Of a DNA stretch of 64,000 nt, positions 21,880 to 32,569 are shown one piece after another; within the stretch, counting starts at the first letter, position 1, and each line of letters starts with the position of its first letter. Below the pieces are notes generated by a model, which was given only the letters and a program-made list of their open reading frames with translations, searched no databases and had not been told where the DNA came from. The DNA comes from Halichondria panicea. Its lineage: Eukaryota > Porifera > Demospongiae > Suberitida > Halichondriidae. Location of the stretch: assembly GCF_963675165.1 (NCBI RefSeq), contig NC_087379.1, positions 1,678,201 to 1,742,200 on the forward strand, read 5' to 3'. The translations under genes and the position numbers were made by a program.

Positions 21880-23875
21880 AAGATCAATGTGTCCTATAAA
21901 CCTGAGCCTCACTGCAGATCTGTACTGTAAGGCTTTGTTTTGCTATTAATTAATAATAATTAATTAATCACTTTTTTATTACTTTGGCTTCTATATCCAG
22001 CTGAATTCCCTATTAATATTCTTTTTTCTATTAACACAGTAACGAATACAATGGCTGTAAATCCACAAGCTTTCGAGCAGTTCACTCTGAGACAAATTCA
22101 CATCACTGAGAATGAATTTGGACGAGGTTCCTACGCTGTTGTCATGGAGCTAGAGTATCAAGGACTGAAATGTGCCGGCAAGAAGCTTTACCGAGTTCTC
22201 TACGAGACTGGAATCGGGCATGCAGCACGAAGGTATCTGGAGGAGTGTCACCTGCTCAGTCAAACTAGGCACCCCAACATTGTCCAGTTTCTGGGAGTCT
22301 GTTTTGAGGAAGGCTCTCAGTTCCCCATCCTAGTCATGGAGTTCCTCCCCACCAACTTGACCAGCTGTCTCGAGCGCTATGGTATTCTCCCCGATGAGAT
22401 CAACTTCTCCATCCTCCATGACGTCTCACTGGGCCTGGTCTACCTCCATGGCCAAACACCAGTCATTGTGCACAGAGACCTCTCAGCCAACAATGTCCTC
22501 TTATCTACCAACATGACGGCCAAGATATCCGATCTGGGGGTTGCTCGAATATTGAACCTGACTCCCCTTCAAGTGAGTCGAATGACGGAGACCCCTGGCA
22601 CCCCAGCGTACATGCCCCCCGAAGTGATGGTTGCCAACCCCCACTACAACACCAGTGTGGATGTGTTCTCCTTTGGGATCATGGTGATTCACACCTTCAC
22701 AGCAGAGTGGCCACTACCAAGTATCGGCCCCACCAGAATCGATCTCCTGCTAATCCTGACAGACTGATACCAGTGACGGAAGCTGAACGACGTGAAGAGT
22801 TTCTTCGAAAAATTACCCCAGACCACCCTCTGATGGACTTCATCATGCGCTGTCTCAGCAACAACTCTCAGCAAAGGCCTAGAGCAGCGGAGATAGTGGG
22901 TCGGATGGTGGGTGTGGCACTTAAACACCCTCCCTCCTTTGAGAACAGAGTGGAGATGCTCCAGCGAGTGAGTGCCCTACTGACAGAGAAGAGGGAGCTT
23001 GAGGAGGAGGTTGTGAGGAAGGACTCGGCAATCCAGGAGAAAGCAGGAGAGATCGAGGCACTGGCGGAGGAGAAAAGACGACAAGAGGAAGAAAGTGAAA
23101 ACACTGTCGAGCGTATGCAGTTGGTGCACTCTGTGGAAACTGATCAGTTTAAATTGGAGATTGAAGATTTTAAATGTCAACTCGAAGATAAAGAGATAAT
23201 TTTTAACATGAAAGATACTACAATCGCTAGGTTAGAAACTCGATGTAAGCAACTCACTGAAGAGGTGGAGCAACAAATTGCCAACGTCAACTACACTCAC
23301 AACGAGCTTGTATCTAAAGCTACGAAAATAGCTCAACTGGAAACAGATGTCACCAATCTCGCTGCACAAGTGGAACAGAAGCAAGCTCGTTTAGCTGACC
23401 AAAACACTATTATCGTTCACAAAGATTTTACTATTGCTGACAAAGATTCGATGCTTGCCTCCAAGGACACTTACCTTCAGAAAAATAAAACTACCATTCA
23501 CAGTTTAAACGACCAACTCACCAAAACTAGAGACTACATGACCAGCAAACCACAGGTGAGCTCATCAACACTGTACCACTAAGTGCACACATCTAAAATA
23601 ATTATGATACCCTCATAATAATTATTATGATTATCACCACCCTAATAGAAGTACCAAGTACAAATCTTACTGTTCCAATACAGCACCATATTCTTTTTGC
23701 GATGCCTCGGTAATTGTTGTTGTGTAGTGTGGCTTGTAATAATGGCATGGTAATACAATTACTCTTAGTGTAGCCATCTGTATTGTATGCTAATCACTAC
23801 TCCGAATCATAAGCGCCAATAGCCAATAATATAGGGCTATATTTAGTGGTTCAAGGTTACCATAGTATAACTATA

Positions 23876-24068
23876 CCTTATAGTGGGTATTTTTCATTGG
23901 TTCATATGCCTATTTAAAATTTTCATATTCGTACAGCTCAGGATAGTGACGTTGAACATAATTATTGTGCCAGAAAAATTTTGCTGTTTAAATTTTCATA
24001 TGAGCTCTACTGATAATTATGAAAAGTACAAACATTTTCACCATACGAAAATAACCCTCTATATACGA
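23876..24068. mobile_element. Degenerate family P MITE
   Basis: Left end ccttatagtgggtatttttc and right end 'aaataaccctctatatacga' resemble the ccgtatagcggg family, with flanking TA. More diverged than the copies at 19,784 and 20,407, so an older insertion. Confidence 0.55.
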
Positions 24069-24149
24069 TATTTGTGTCGAGCCTACAGGATGCTTATAAT
24101 ATATTATTTGTTGCTATGGTAACCTTGACCTAATAGCCCTCTTGTCTGA

Positions 24150-24912
24150 TAGACTCGCAAGCCACTCCCTTTTCTCTGATTGGACGGGGGCGGGAGAAAA
24201 GGGACTGGTGACTCTGGGACACATTTTGTGTCTCTACCAGAATTTGGGTAGAGATTATTCATTGATTTTTCCACGTGATCCAAAAATTGCGTGAGGTTAA
24301 GTAGAATTGCGTAGCCTGCAAAAGTGATCGCGGGCTTCTTAGCTACAGTTTAAGAATGGATGCTAGTGCTAGAAAAGAGAAGATGATGGAGTAATAACAT
24401 CATCAGGCATTCAGCTAGGATATAGTCATCTAAGACACCAGCAGAGATTAGCTTGTTTTAGTTTTACGTGATGAGAACTGGCAGCCGAAAGTCATTGGTT
24501 GCCTAAAGCTTTTAATAACCTGTACAATACAAGACAGATAATGGCAGACGGCAGCAGTTGAATTGAGAGTAGTCAGACTTGTACAAGCTGTCTTAAATCG
24601 CTGCCACTCCTCGGTTCAAAGAAGGACTGCCAAGATTTCTACGTTCATCAGCTGTTCCATGCTAATCCACAAGTTGTGGCACAACAGACACTGGTACAAG
24701 GATCTATAAAATCAAAAGGCTGGCTAGATAGATCTGTATACTTGTCTTCTGTGTGTCTTTAGCTTTTGACGCATCAGAATAAATTGGATAATTTGCACGT
24801 GACATTAATATTTAATAGCATTCCTGATTTTCACAAGCTGTAGCCCAGAGTCACCAGTCCCTTTTCTCCCGCCCCCGTCCAATCAGAGAAAAGGGAGTGG
24901 CTTGCGAGTCTA
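24150..24912. mobile_element. TIR element, 763 bp, 9-bp TSD
   Basis: Ends tagactcgcaagccactccc and gggagtggcttgcgagtcta extend as inverted repeats of about 70 bp (through 'gacgggggcgggagaaaag'). The 9-bp duplication CTTGTCTGA is perfect (24141-24149 and 24913-24921). No transposase frame. Family T1 also has 9-bp duplications and ends beginning tag, so the two may share a mobiliser (inference). Confidence 0.9.
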
Positions 24913-26100
24913 CTTGTCTGAGTGAACCTTACATTGATTCCCTGTTATTAGATATGCCCCTAATCACATGCAACACACAAGTTATTGACTCTCTGTATTC
25001 TCCAGTCCCTACAGGTTCAGTTGTCCTACAGTCAGTGCTCTGAGGCTCCAGTGAAGATGTCTCGTGGGCGAGCAATAACCATCAATGGCAAGGTCTACTA
25101 TGGTGGAGGAGTCTGTGATGATGAGTACTGTGTCCACTGTTACGATCCGCCACAAGACGTCTGGTCAACTCTGCCCAGCCTTCCTGTACGCTATTTTGGT
25201 CTAGTGGAGGTCAAAGGTGAACTGGTAGCAGTTGGCGGTATGGATTCATCATTCTCTAGATCCAACGTGGTACATGTGTTTAACAAAGGAAGAAACTGGA
25301 AACGGACGATCCCACCCATGCCCACAGCGAGGGATTCACCAGCAGTCGTTAGTCTCCCAACGCATCTGGTCGTAGCAGGAGGTGATGTGGCCTCTGGTGG
25401 CTACACTGATAATGTTGAGATCTACAACATCAGCACCTCCCAGTGGAGTGAGACAGACAGACTACCGTATGCTTGTCGTGGCCTAAGAGGAATTGTCTAC
25501 AACAACACAGTGTACCTAATGGGGGGATTTGACCTCTTTATTCTAAACAAGGTGTGTGCTGCTCAAGTCGACAAGCTCATCTCAGCAGACCGACAGGATG
25601 ATAGGAGTGCCAACAAAGCCGACTCTGTCTGGAATACAATATCCAACACACCGTCTTACCGGCCCTCCCCTGTAACGATATCCGACACCCTCTTTGCTGT
25701 TGGTGGAATGGATAGTGAACGTAAAGCCACTCAAATAATCTACGCCTACTCATCCTCGATGGACTCCTGGCTCTACGTTGGTGATCTACCATCTCCTATA
25801 GCACACGCTGCCACTGTGTCAATGTCTCCAACAGAGTGCCTTATGATTGGGGGAGAAAACAATAATGAAGAAGATCAATCTACTGTGTATAAAATGAGAA
25901 CCACAACAACTATTTCTTATTTATATTATGGTATGATATTTTGTATGACTCAAATCAAACTCTGGACTCAAATGTTGATAACAGATGAAAGGTTTTGTGT
26001 GTAACCAGCCCCTCCCCCTTAGATTATTGCAATGTCAGCATAAACGACCCTCTTCCACATACGTGTACAGCTCAATGGTTCTCCTGATGAAGACACTAAC

Positions 26101-27652
26101 TGTTCTCCTGGCCGGCTGGTGTCCTGTGCCCTGTCAGCGTTATTCTCCAGTGCTGCTGGTCTCCTGGAGGGACTCTACTGTGGCAGAGAGAGCTGCTATG
26201 ACGGTCAGTCCCTACACTCACTATTGACAGAGTGTGTGTGGTTGGAGTTGTGGATTATTAGATCTGGCTAGCTAGTTCAATGCATATAAATCATTTTAGA
26301 GCTGACTAGAGATGCTGTGATTTGTAGAAACAGGTGTATCAGTATAATTATCTGTATGAGCCGTTTCTACCTATCATCCAGGCCAACACCTAACTCGACT
26401 AGCTGATAATTATTCTCGTTCCCTACATGCAGTTCTTCAAGTGGACAAAGATGTCACAGCTGTAAGTACGTGGTGGAGCTATTGACTGTGCTTACACACT
26501 GTTGCTTGGTTATAGGCTGAGATGAGGAGAGCCTATCGACACCTGGCACTGGAGTACCATCCTGACAAGAACAAGGTAACAGAGGGAGGGTTGGTTAGTC
26601 TCAGTAGATATACAGCTAGTCCTAAACCATCACAAAATGCTTTATAAGATTATCTAATGTAATGGTGCCATAGTAAAGTGAATTGCACAGTGTAGACACA
26701 TTGTATGTACCCCCTCCCCTCATGAAATGAATACTATACTCTCCATTTCTTTGTGTACCCCTAATACCTCACTCCCCCCTCCAGGCTGAGGGCTCTAGGG
26801 GTTCCAGCTCATCAGCACGACCTACGAGATACTGAAGGAGGAGGAGGAGAGAGCAAATGACTACATGCTTGAGAACCCTGGTAGGCAGGGCTAGGGGGTA
26901 GTTATTACTCACTACCTACTAGTAACTAGAGACACTTCCCCTGCAATTGGTGATAACTTTACCATGGCTACTCTAATGGCAGTTCTCTGTTTGCCTGTTA
27001 ATTGGATAGTTATGCTAATGGAGTTGTTATATAGAGAGATGCATTCTTAGGAAGTAAATAGTTGCTATAATAGTATCATTCATATTGTACGCCAGTAGCG
27101 TAGCCAGGGGGTGGCAAAGGGTCTACTACTCTGCTCAAGTTATTGTATCTGATTATCTTGCTGAGCATGCACTCCCTTTTTTCGGAATCTTGCTGCAGTT
27201 AGCTAGCTAGTAGGCAAGAAAAACGATTTAGTCTCTAAACTGTGAGCTATTCTGGTCTAAATCTATAGACAGTTGTTTTTTTAAACTAGCTTCTTCTATG
27301 CAAATAAAACATCAGGCCACACACTAAATAGAGAAGTCAATTGTGACATCATAATTAAGAGGCGTGGCTTCCAGTCAAAATTTCGGCGATGCGCGGCTGA
27401 TAAGTTGTGCCCCCTCTTCCAAAAAATCCTGGCTACGCTCTTGTACGCCCACCACACACTCACACGATAAGTTACTGCCCCCTCACAGAGCAAGTGTACC
27501 GTCACTACTATCACTACTACCGTCGTCGAGTGAACCCCCAGGTGGACATCTGAGTGGTTGTGGGTGTGGCCATCAGCGTCATCTCTCTGGTCCAGTACCT
27601 CGACTGGTGGCACTCATACAATACAGCCATCACTGCAGCTCAGAATGCCAAG
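26101..27652 (+). pseudogene. DNAJC25: DNAJC25-like J-domain gene fragment
   Basis: DNAJC25 is a membrane J-domain cochaperone. Five exons match its N-terminal part: about 26101-26203 (GLLEGLYCGRESCYD), 26433-26461 (VLQVDKDVTA), 26516-26575 (AEMRRAYRHLALEYHPDKNK, carrying the HPD motif), 26799-26880 (STTYEILKEEEERANDYM) and 27489-27652 (YRHYYHYYRRRVNPQVD, then VVVGVAISVISLVQYLDWW, a membrane segment). Phases agree at all junctions. In the last exon an in-frame TGA (27551-27553) sits where an Arg codon is expected (CGA to TGA fits one transition). The hydrophobic leader (TLTVLLAGW) and the downstream J-domain exon are in different frames. Later exons are not found. A C5 element lies in the last intron. 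Confidence 0.75.
27093..27443. mobile_element. TIR element, family C5 (5-bp TSD)
   Basis: Ends cagtagcgtagccagg and cctggctacgctcttg; 5-bp duplication TACGC (27088-27092 and 27444-27448). Interior nearly identical to 13,536-13,907. Inserted in an intron of the DNAJC25-like fragment. Confidence 0.8.
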
Positions 27653-27715
27653 GTCAGACTAGTTTGCAATGCTTGTGTACTGATTGTTATGAGTGGGCGG
27701 TGTAATTAGGTTATA

Positions 27716-28186
27716 CAGTGGAACCTCCATTAATAACCACCTCCAAAGAGCAACCACACGCTATATAACGGCCAAGAGCTCAGGTCCGGATTGAAACTAC
27801 AATGACTTCAATGTAAAGCAACCTCTCAGGAGCGACCACCTCTCTACTCCGTATAACGGGCAGCTTTCTAGTCCCCAACAAGCTTTAGCAATAGAAAATA
27901 ACCTCCCAGAACGGACAGCCACACCCAGAATTAGCAGAAATTTATTGCTGAGATAGCATTATTTTGCACAATTGTGAAAACCTGGCTGTATAGCTTGTCT
28001 CTACAGCCTTTTCAAAGCTTGTATGAGCTAAAGAAGCAGTTTGCAAAGCCCCAAGATTCATTTGCAGCAAGAAATGACTCATAGAAAATACGTAGCTGGC
28101 AATCGAAACCTCCCAAGGAAGACCACCTCTCTATAACGGCCAAAAGGCTGTTCCCCAATGGTGTCCGTTTTATGGAGGTTCCACTG
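27716..28186. mobile_element. Pogo/Tigger-like MITE, 471 bp, TA TSD
   Basis: Ends cagtggaacctccattaa and 'tatggaggttccactg', flanked by TA. CAGTGGAACCTC-type termini are typical of pogo-like Tc1/mariner elements. Repeated internal motif 'cctctctataacggcc'. No transposase. Confidence 0.85.
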
Positions 28187-28581
28187 TAGTGTTAGTAAGA
28201 TTGTTACTGTGTCCACTCTAAAACTACAGCCTCATTTATAACAGAGCATTGTTAGTTGTGCATCCTCTTAATGTTGCAGTGGTTGTTCCATTCTGATACA
28301 CCTTGAGTAGAAATATTGCTGACAATAATAAGAATGTGATCGACATACACATATATAATGCATGTCATGCATATACAGTGTAGTTTGTTAACGGACACTC
28401 CCCCCCCCCACACACACACACAGGTAGAAGATGCTTGTGCAACGTACTATGAAAGTGCCAGCCCCATAAGAAGGACTGGGAGAAATCATTACTCTCAGCA
28501 AACACTCGTACAGATGGTCCCTCTATAATTATATAACTGTCACTGATCATGCATCATTCATTATTAATTTTATCTCCCCAG

Positions 28582-29037
28582 TCATATTTCGAGGGTATAA
28601 ATGTTCGCGGTTTTTTCGCGGATTGTGCCTGTACTGCGAAAATTTATACCCACGAAAATTATATCTTATTGAATAGTAGACGTGTTCAGTATTATTGACC
28701 ACACCTATTCGACAATAAGAGGAAAGAAAAAAGGAATCAAGAGACAAGGATCCCGGTATATATAGCCAGCTAGCTTGCTCTACGTCTATGCCCAGATTGT
28801 TTTGTACTGGTGGTATCCCCTGACCATGGCCTACACAGCAAATTAACGTTCTGCTACAGGTGGACCGATTCTATTATTTTATACAGGCCAGGCCTAGATT
28901 CAAGGCTAACGGTGTGGAGGTTACTGCATGCATGCACCAAAAGGCTGGAACTTAGACCACGAAAATAAAATCCGCGAAATCCTTTGTAGAGATCCATGCG
29001 CGAAAATGTATACCCTCGAAATATACCCGCTATACGG
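28582..29037. mobile_element. Family P element with truncated left end
   Basis: Right end 'cctcgaaatatacccgctatacgg' is followed by TA. The left end begins at 'catatttcgagggtataaat' and lacks the outer 15 bp. Interior shares 'ttttggcg'/'cgaggcta' type sequence with 19,784-20,043. Confidence 0.6.
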
Positions 29038-29146
29038 TATATCTGTAAAAATATTTATATAATTATATACTAAAGCTTCAGCCCATTGCTGAAAATTATA
29101 ATCCAATTATGACCATCATAATTACACAAGTATCAGAGCCGGAGGT

Positions 29147-29805
29147 AGCCTCGATCCCAGGCCGAGTTGTTCACCTAACCGTTATAAAAGCGAAAACTCG
29201 GCCTGAGATCGAGGCTAAATCTAGCCTCCTTCACCCGCCTTTGAAAGAAGAGGCCTGCTATCGACTGCTTGCGCATGCGCCAAATTATTGGATTTTTTCC
29301 TCGTAAATATTCCTATAATACTTGATACATCAGAGAAAATATCCTAAAAGTCATACACAGAGCTATATAGCTAGCTAGCTAGAGACAGAGCTGTGTAGGT
29401 TTGTTGTACTGCTATTTTCTTCTGATAGAATCAGTAGCAGTAGTATAGTAGACTTTCACCAAAGTTAGTGTTAAATGGGCGTGGCCTGTCCATATAGGCT
29501 CTTATCAGCCGTCACTCCTTTCAGACGATCGTCATCCACACTGTTGCAGGCTGTGAGTCTTTTGTTAACATAGCAGGCTAAGGGTAGCTATCAGAGAATG
29601 CTATCCGATGGGCTAGAAACCTTCAATCAAACTTTCTATCTACTTCCTTCAATCCACTTCCTTTCGTTGTGATGTCATAGTTTTACTGAGCATAAAACGA
29701 TGTTATCCAAGCCCCCAGATACCTGGGGGGATATTAGCGCATGCGCAAGCAGTCGATACCAGGCCCACTTCCCTAGTGGGAAGTGCGGCCTGGGATCGAG
29801 GCTAG
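29147..29805. repeat. Inverted-repeat region with tagcctcgatcccaggcc ends
   Basis: Outer ends 'tagcctcgatcccaggcc' and 'ggcctgggatcgaggcta' are complementary. A further inner copy (29,198-29,216) makes a short stem with the left end, with palindromic 'gcgcatgcgc' between. Short derivatives recur at 31,046-31,095 and 59,635. Nothing coding. Confidence 0.55.
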
Positions 29806-31179
29806 GCTAAATCTGACACTGATCCTGCGCGGTACTACTACGTCTATTACCAGCACCTTTGTCAGTAACGATTATTACCAAACTTCATTTTTAATGAGAA
29901 AAGTGGTCAGATTTTGGCCTGACCAGTTCTGCCGGCCCTGAGTAATACAATAATGTTGCGCATGCGCAAGCAGTCAGAGCTTTAAGCTGTGTCAAACTTC
30001 ACCAAGACCAAGCTTTCTTTACAGGTAAGTTTATATAATATAAATGATGGTCCTGCAACTAATAATGCTTTACATTCCATGCATGCATGCATGCATGCAA
30101 AAAAAGCTGAAGAATGAGGGGGGGATATATCTTTCATTGAGTGTGGCACGAATTGCCATGTATTAACTACCTTGAAATCATTTGCTGCCTATAGAAACCA
30201 GCATAGAAACCACTTGCTGCATAGATGTAAATACTTTGGTATAGTTTTTTTCTGTTTTTGGTGGCTGAACTGCATGCATATTATAATAATGCTGTCTAGT
30301 AAATGTCTATAGTGTCACTATACTGATATAAAAGTAATGATTTGAAGTATATGGGTGGAGGTGGCCTCCGGTCTCAAAAGGTCACTTTTCCCCAGCTTAT
30401 ACAAAATAGACCAGAGTGTGTATACACAAATCCAAATTTTATGCGTAACGCTCTACACTTTTACTGGTGTGTTTCAAAGAGTCTGTAAACTCAAGTAATG
30501 GGTTCATTAAATAATTGTTTATGTTCACTCCATAGTAAACATTATTTTATGAGCTAAAACTATAGGTCTTGAGCATAAATTTGCAGTTTTACTGACCAGA
30601 ATGCAGCTATATATAGCAACATTTCGCTCACTTTAGAAATTGCTGATCTATTCAAGGTTCCTTATTTGTATAATTATTGTTTCTTGTTGGTATAGTGACC
30701 TATAATTACAGTGAACCAATTTTAACAGTGTCGTATGTTACTGACCAACCACTAACTTTAAAGAGACTACACCGTTTTTCTTTGTCTATAGCATGTTTTA
30801 AAATTAATTATCTGGTGTATTGTTAGGGTATTTTGTTTCGCCCCCGCGATATTTATGGAGTATGAATATCATTGTCACTATGTTTTTAGTGTAGCATCAG
30901 ACAAGTTGTACTGGAGTGTTCTTGCGTCAATTTTTAGCATGGATAAACCTGGGAATCTTCAACTGAGGGCTTTATCCAATTAAAGAAAGGTAGGGGCAGG
31001 GTCAGACAAAGAGAACTTTTGAAAAAAGTCAATCTGGTTGGAGCTAGCCTCGACTCCAGCCCCCTTTCTCAGCGGCCTGGAATTGAGGCTAGGTTGGAGC
31101 TAGCCTCGATCCTGTTTATCGGAAGATCAAACGTATTTTTAGATACTTACCGTCTACTCTTAGCTTTTACTCTCCCGTA

Positions 31180-32200
31180 CAGGGCCGTAGACAGCGGGGG
31201 GGGGGGGCAGGGGGGGCAGTGCAGCATTCTAGATCTGCCAAATTACTGATCTGCACATGCATGCCCTAGTCTGGGGGCCAGACCTAATAGCTCGGGGAAA
31301 AATCAAGAGAGCTAGGCTCTTTCTCTCTTCCCCTCCCCCCTCTTGAGAAAAGGTCTGGCCCCCAGACCATAGATTGAAGAGTTAGAGGGATAGGAAACGG
31401 TTGGTATCTCGATTAACATCCGCGCTACTCTGCGGTTTAATCGAGGCCATCACAACAATATCTATTTCTACACTCAGTGCATAATAAACTACAAGTAACT
31501 GTGCTTAGTCCTTGCAACTCACTTATATTTCAAGGTCTATACCTATTGTAGTAGTCATAACCAGCACGCTTACACGTTACATGTTCCAATAGCTCTAAAA
31601 CAGCCTTGGGAACATATAACTTTATTGGAAAGTCTCTTTTTACTGGGTGTGGTCAGTCATTAGCAAGTACTACACTTGGCTCATGGACTAGGCGTGTTAT
31701 AAGTTGCTGAAAGAGATGATGTCTCGAGGAAACACAGCTTTGGGAGTTACCCGGCAAAAATGTGGTTAATAACCTCGTTCATAGAGCTTAGCGCGGATAA
31801 TTTTCGAGGCTCTACTGCAGATTCAATGTAAAATCATCACGTGCACCACTCCGTTTCCTATCCCTCTAACTCTTCAATCTATGCCCAGACTAATGCATGC
31901 CCAATGCTTAGAATGATGTCATGAAATTGAGATGTGGGCAGGGCTATCTGATGCGCATGCTGACTGTTGAGAACGAGTGATGACCTTTTTTTAGGTAAAA
32001 TCTAAGCTCCACTGCGCCTCTGGAAGCAGGAGTATCTTTCTAGCTAAAGCTACCTTGTTTTAGTTGGTCTAAGTTGTGCCACAGCAAGTTGGAAGTTGCC
32101 ATACTCGGAGGATATGAAATAACAATTGACCTTTTTTTTTAGGAAAAATTTTCAGCTATTATTTTGCCACCCCTGCAAACCTAAGCTATCTACGGCCCTT
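31180..32200. mobile_element. TIR element, family C5-like, 1,021 bp, with nested insertion
   Basis: Ends cagggccgtagacagc and 'gctatctacggccctt'; 5-bp duplication CCGTA (31175-31179 and 32201-32205). It contains a short palindrome (31,268-31,367, 'gtctgggggccagacc') and the 516-bp element 31,368-31,883. Removing the nested DNA leaves a body similar to 34,209-34,478 (shared 'tgatgaccttttttttaggt'). Confidence 0.8.
31368..31883. mobile_element. TIR element, family G, 516 bp, 7-bp TSD
   Basis: Ends catagattgaagagttagag and 'ctctaactcttcaatctatg', inverted over about 33 bp. Flanking duplication CCCAGAC (31361-31367 and 31884-31890). Relatives at about 5,235-5,745, 40,576-41,339 and 51,527-52,309 share the 'gg(g)attggaaacg' subterminal motif. 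Confidence 0.8.
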
Positions 32201-32569
32201 CCGTATGAAGTTTTACAACGAATATCTCTTCATCTGGCCCTCTGGAAGGTACTTAGCTACATATAGATACCAATAAAGCTTGCTGAAAGTACTTACTGCT
32301 CTTATAAATTGACGCAAAAAATAGTCTATATATACTTGCGGTTTTGATGCCCACTTTTCTCATTCATGAATCTTTATAATCATGGCATTCTGGCATTCTT
32401 ACACAAAACAATAGAAGTAGAGAGTTGATAATCATACAATATAAGTACAGCAGACTTCTTTGAACCTGCAAAAGAGAAAAAGCTAGCTGACAGAATTAAA
32501 CTCATGAATATTCATGAGTGATCACAATACCCTAACCTTAATATTGCTATTCACACAGTAACGAAGACA

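Larger units (their letters stand above)
23556..25014 (+). other. Intron between kinase and kelch exons, copy 3
   Basis: 1,459 bp, donor CAG|gtgagc, acceptor ccctacag|GTTCAG. About two thirds is inserted DNA: a family P element near 23,876-24,068 and the 763-bp element 24,150-24,912. The rest is comparable to the intron of copy 1. Confidence 0.65.
22051..26004 (+). pseudogene. Kinase-coiled coil-kelch gene, copy 3, frameshifted
   Basis: Exons 22040-23555 (ATG 22051) and 25015-26004. The kinase reads normally (GRGSYAVV, CAGKK, HRDLSANN, DLG, MPPEVM) to about residue 231. There the sequence 'gatctcctgc' at 22741-22750 has two more bases than 'gatcctgc' in the other copies. The frame then ends at 22767, truncating the kinase C-lobe. 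The correct frame resumes at once and runs cleanly through the coiled coil to the donor (501 codons if the 2 bp are discounted). The kelch exon is intact, but its usual stop is lost, adding about 25 residues to 26004. Clean frames elsewhere mean the break is recent or an assembly error. Confidence 0.75.
29977..32558 (+). other. Non-coding exon 1 and expanded 5' UTR intron of kinase gene 4
   Basis: An exon ending 'caagctttctttacag' at 30,024 (donor gtaagt) matches the leader exon of the other copies. The acceptor 'attcacacag' ends at 32,558, giving a 2.53-kb intron. It carries an outer C5 element (31,180-32,200) with nested insertions. 30,025-31,179 shows no gene. Confidence 0.55.

Noticed and set aside
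27364-27705. Plus-strand frame overlapping the last DNAJC25 exon
   Set aside because: Runs through a C5 element and reads the DNAJC25 exon in the wrong frame.
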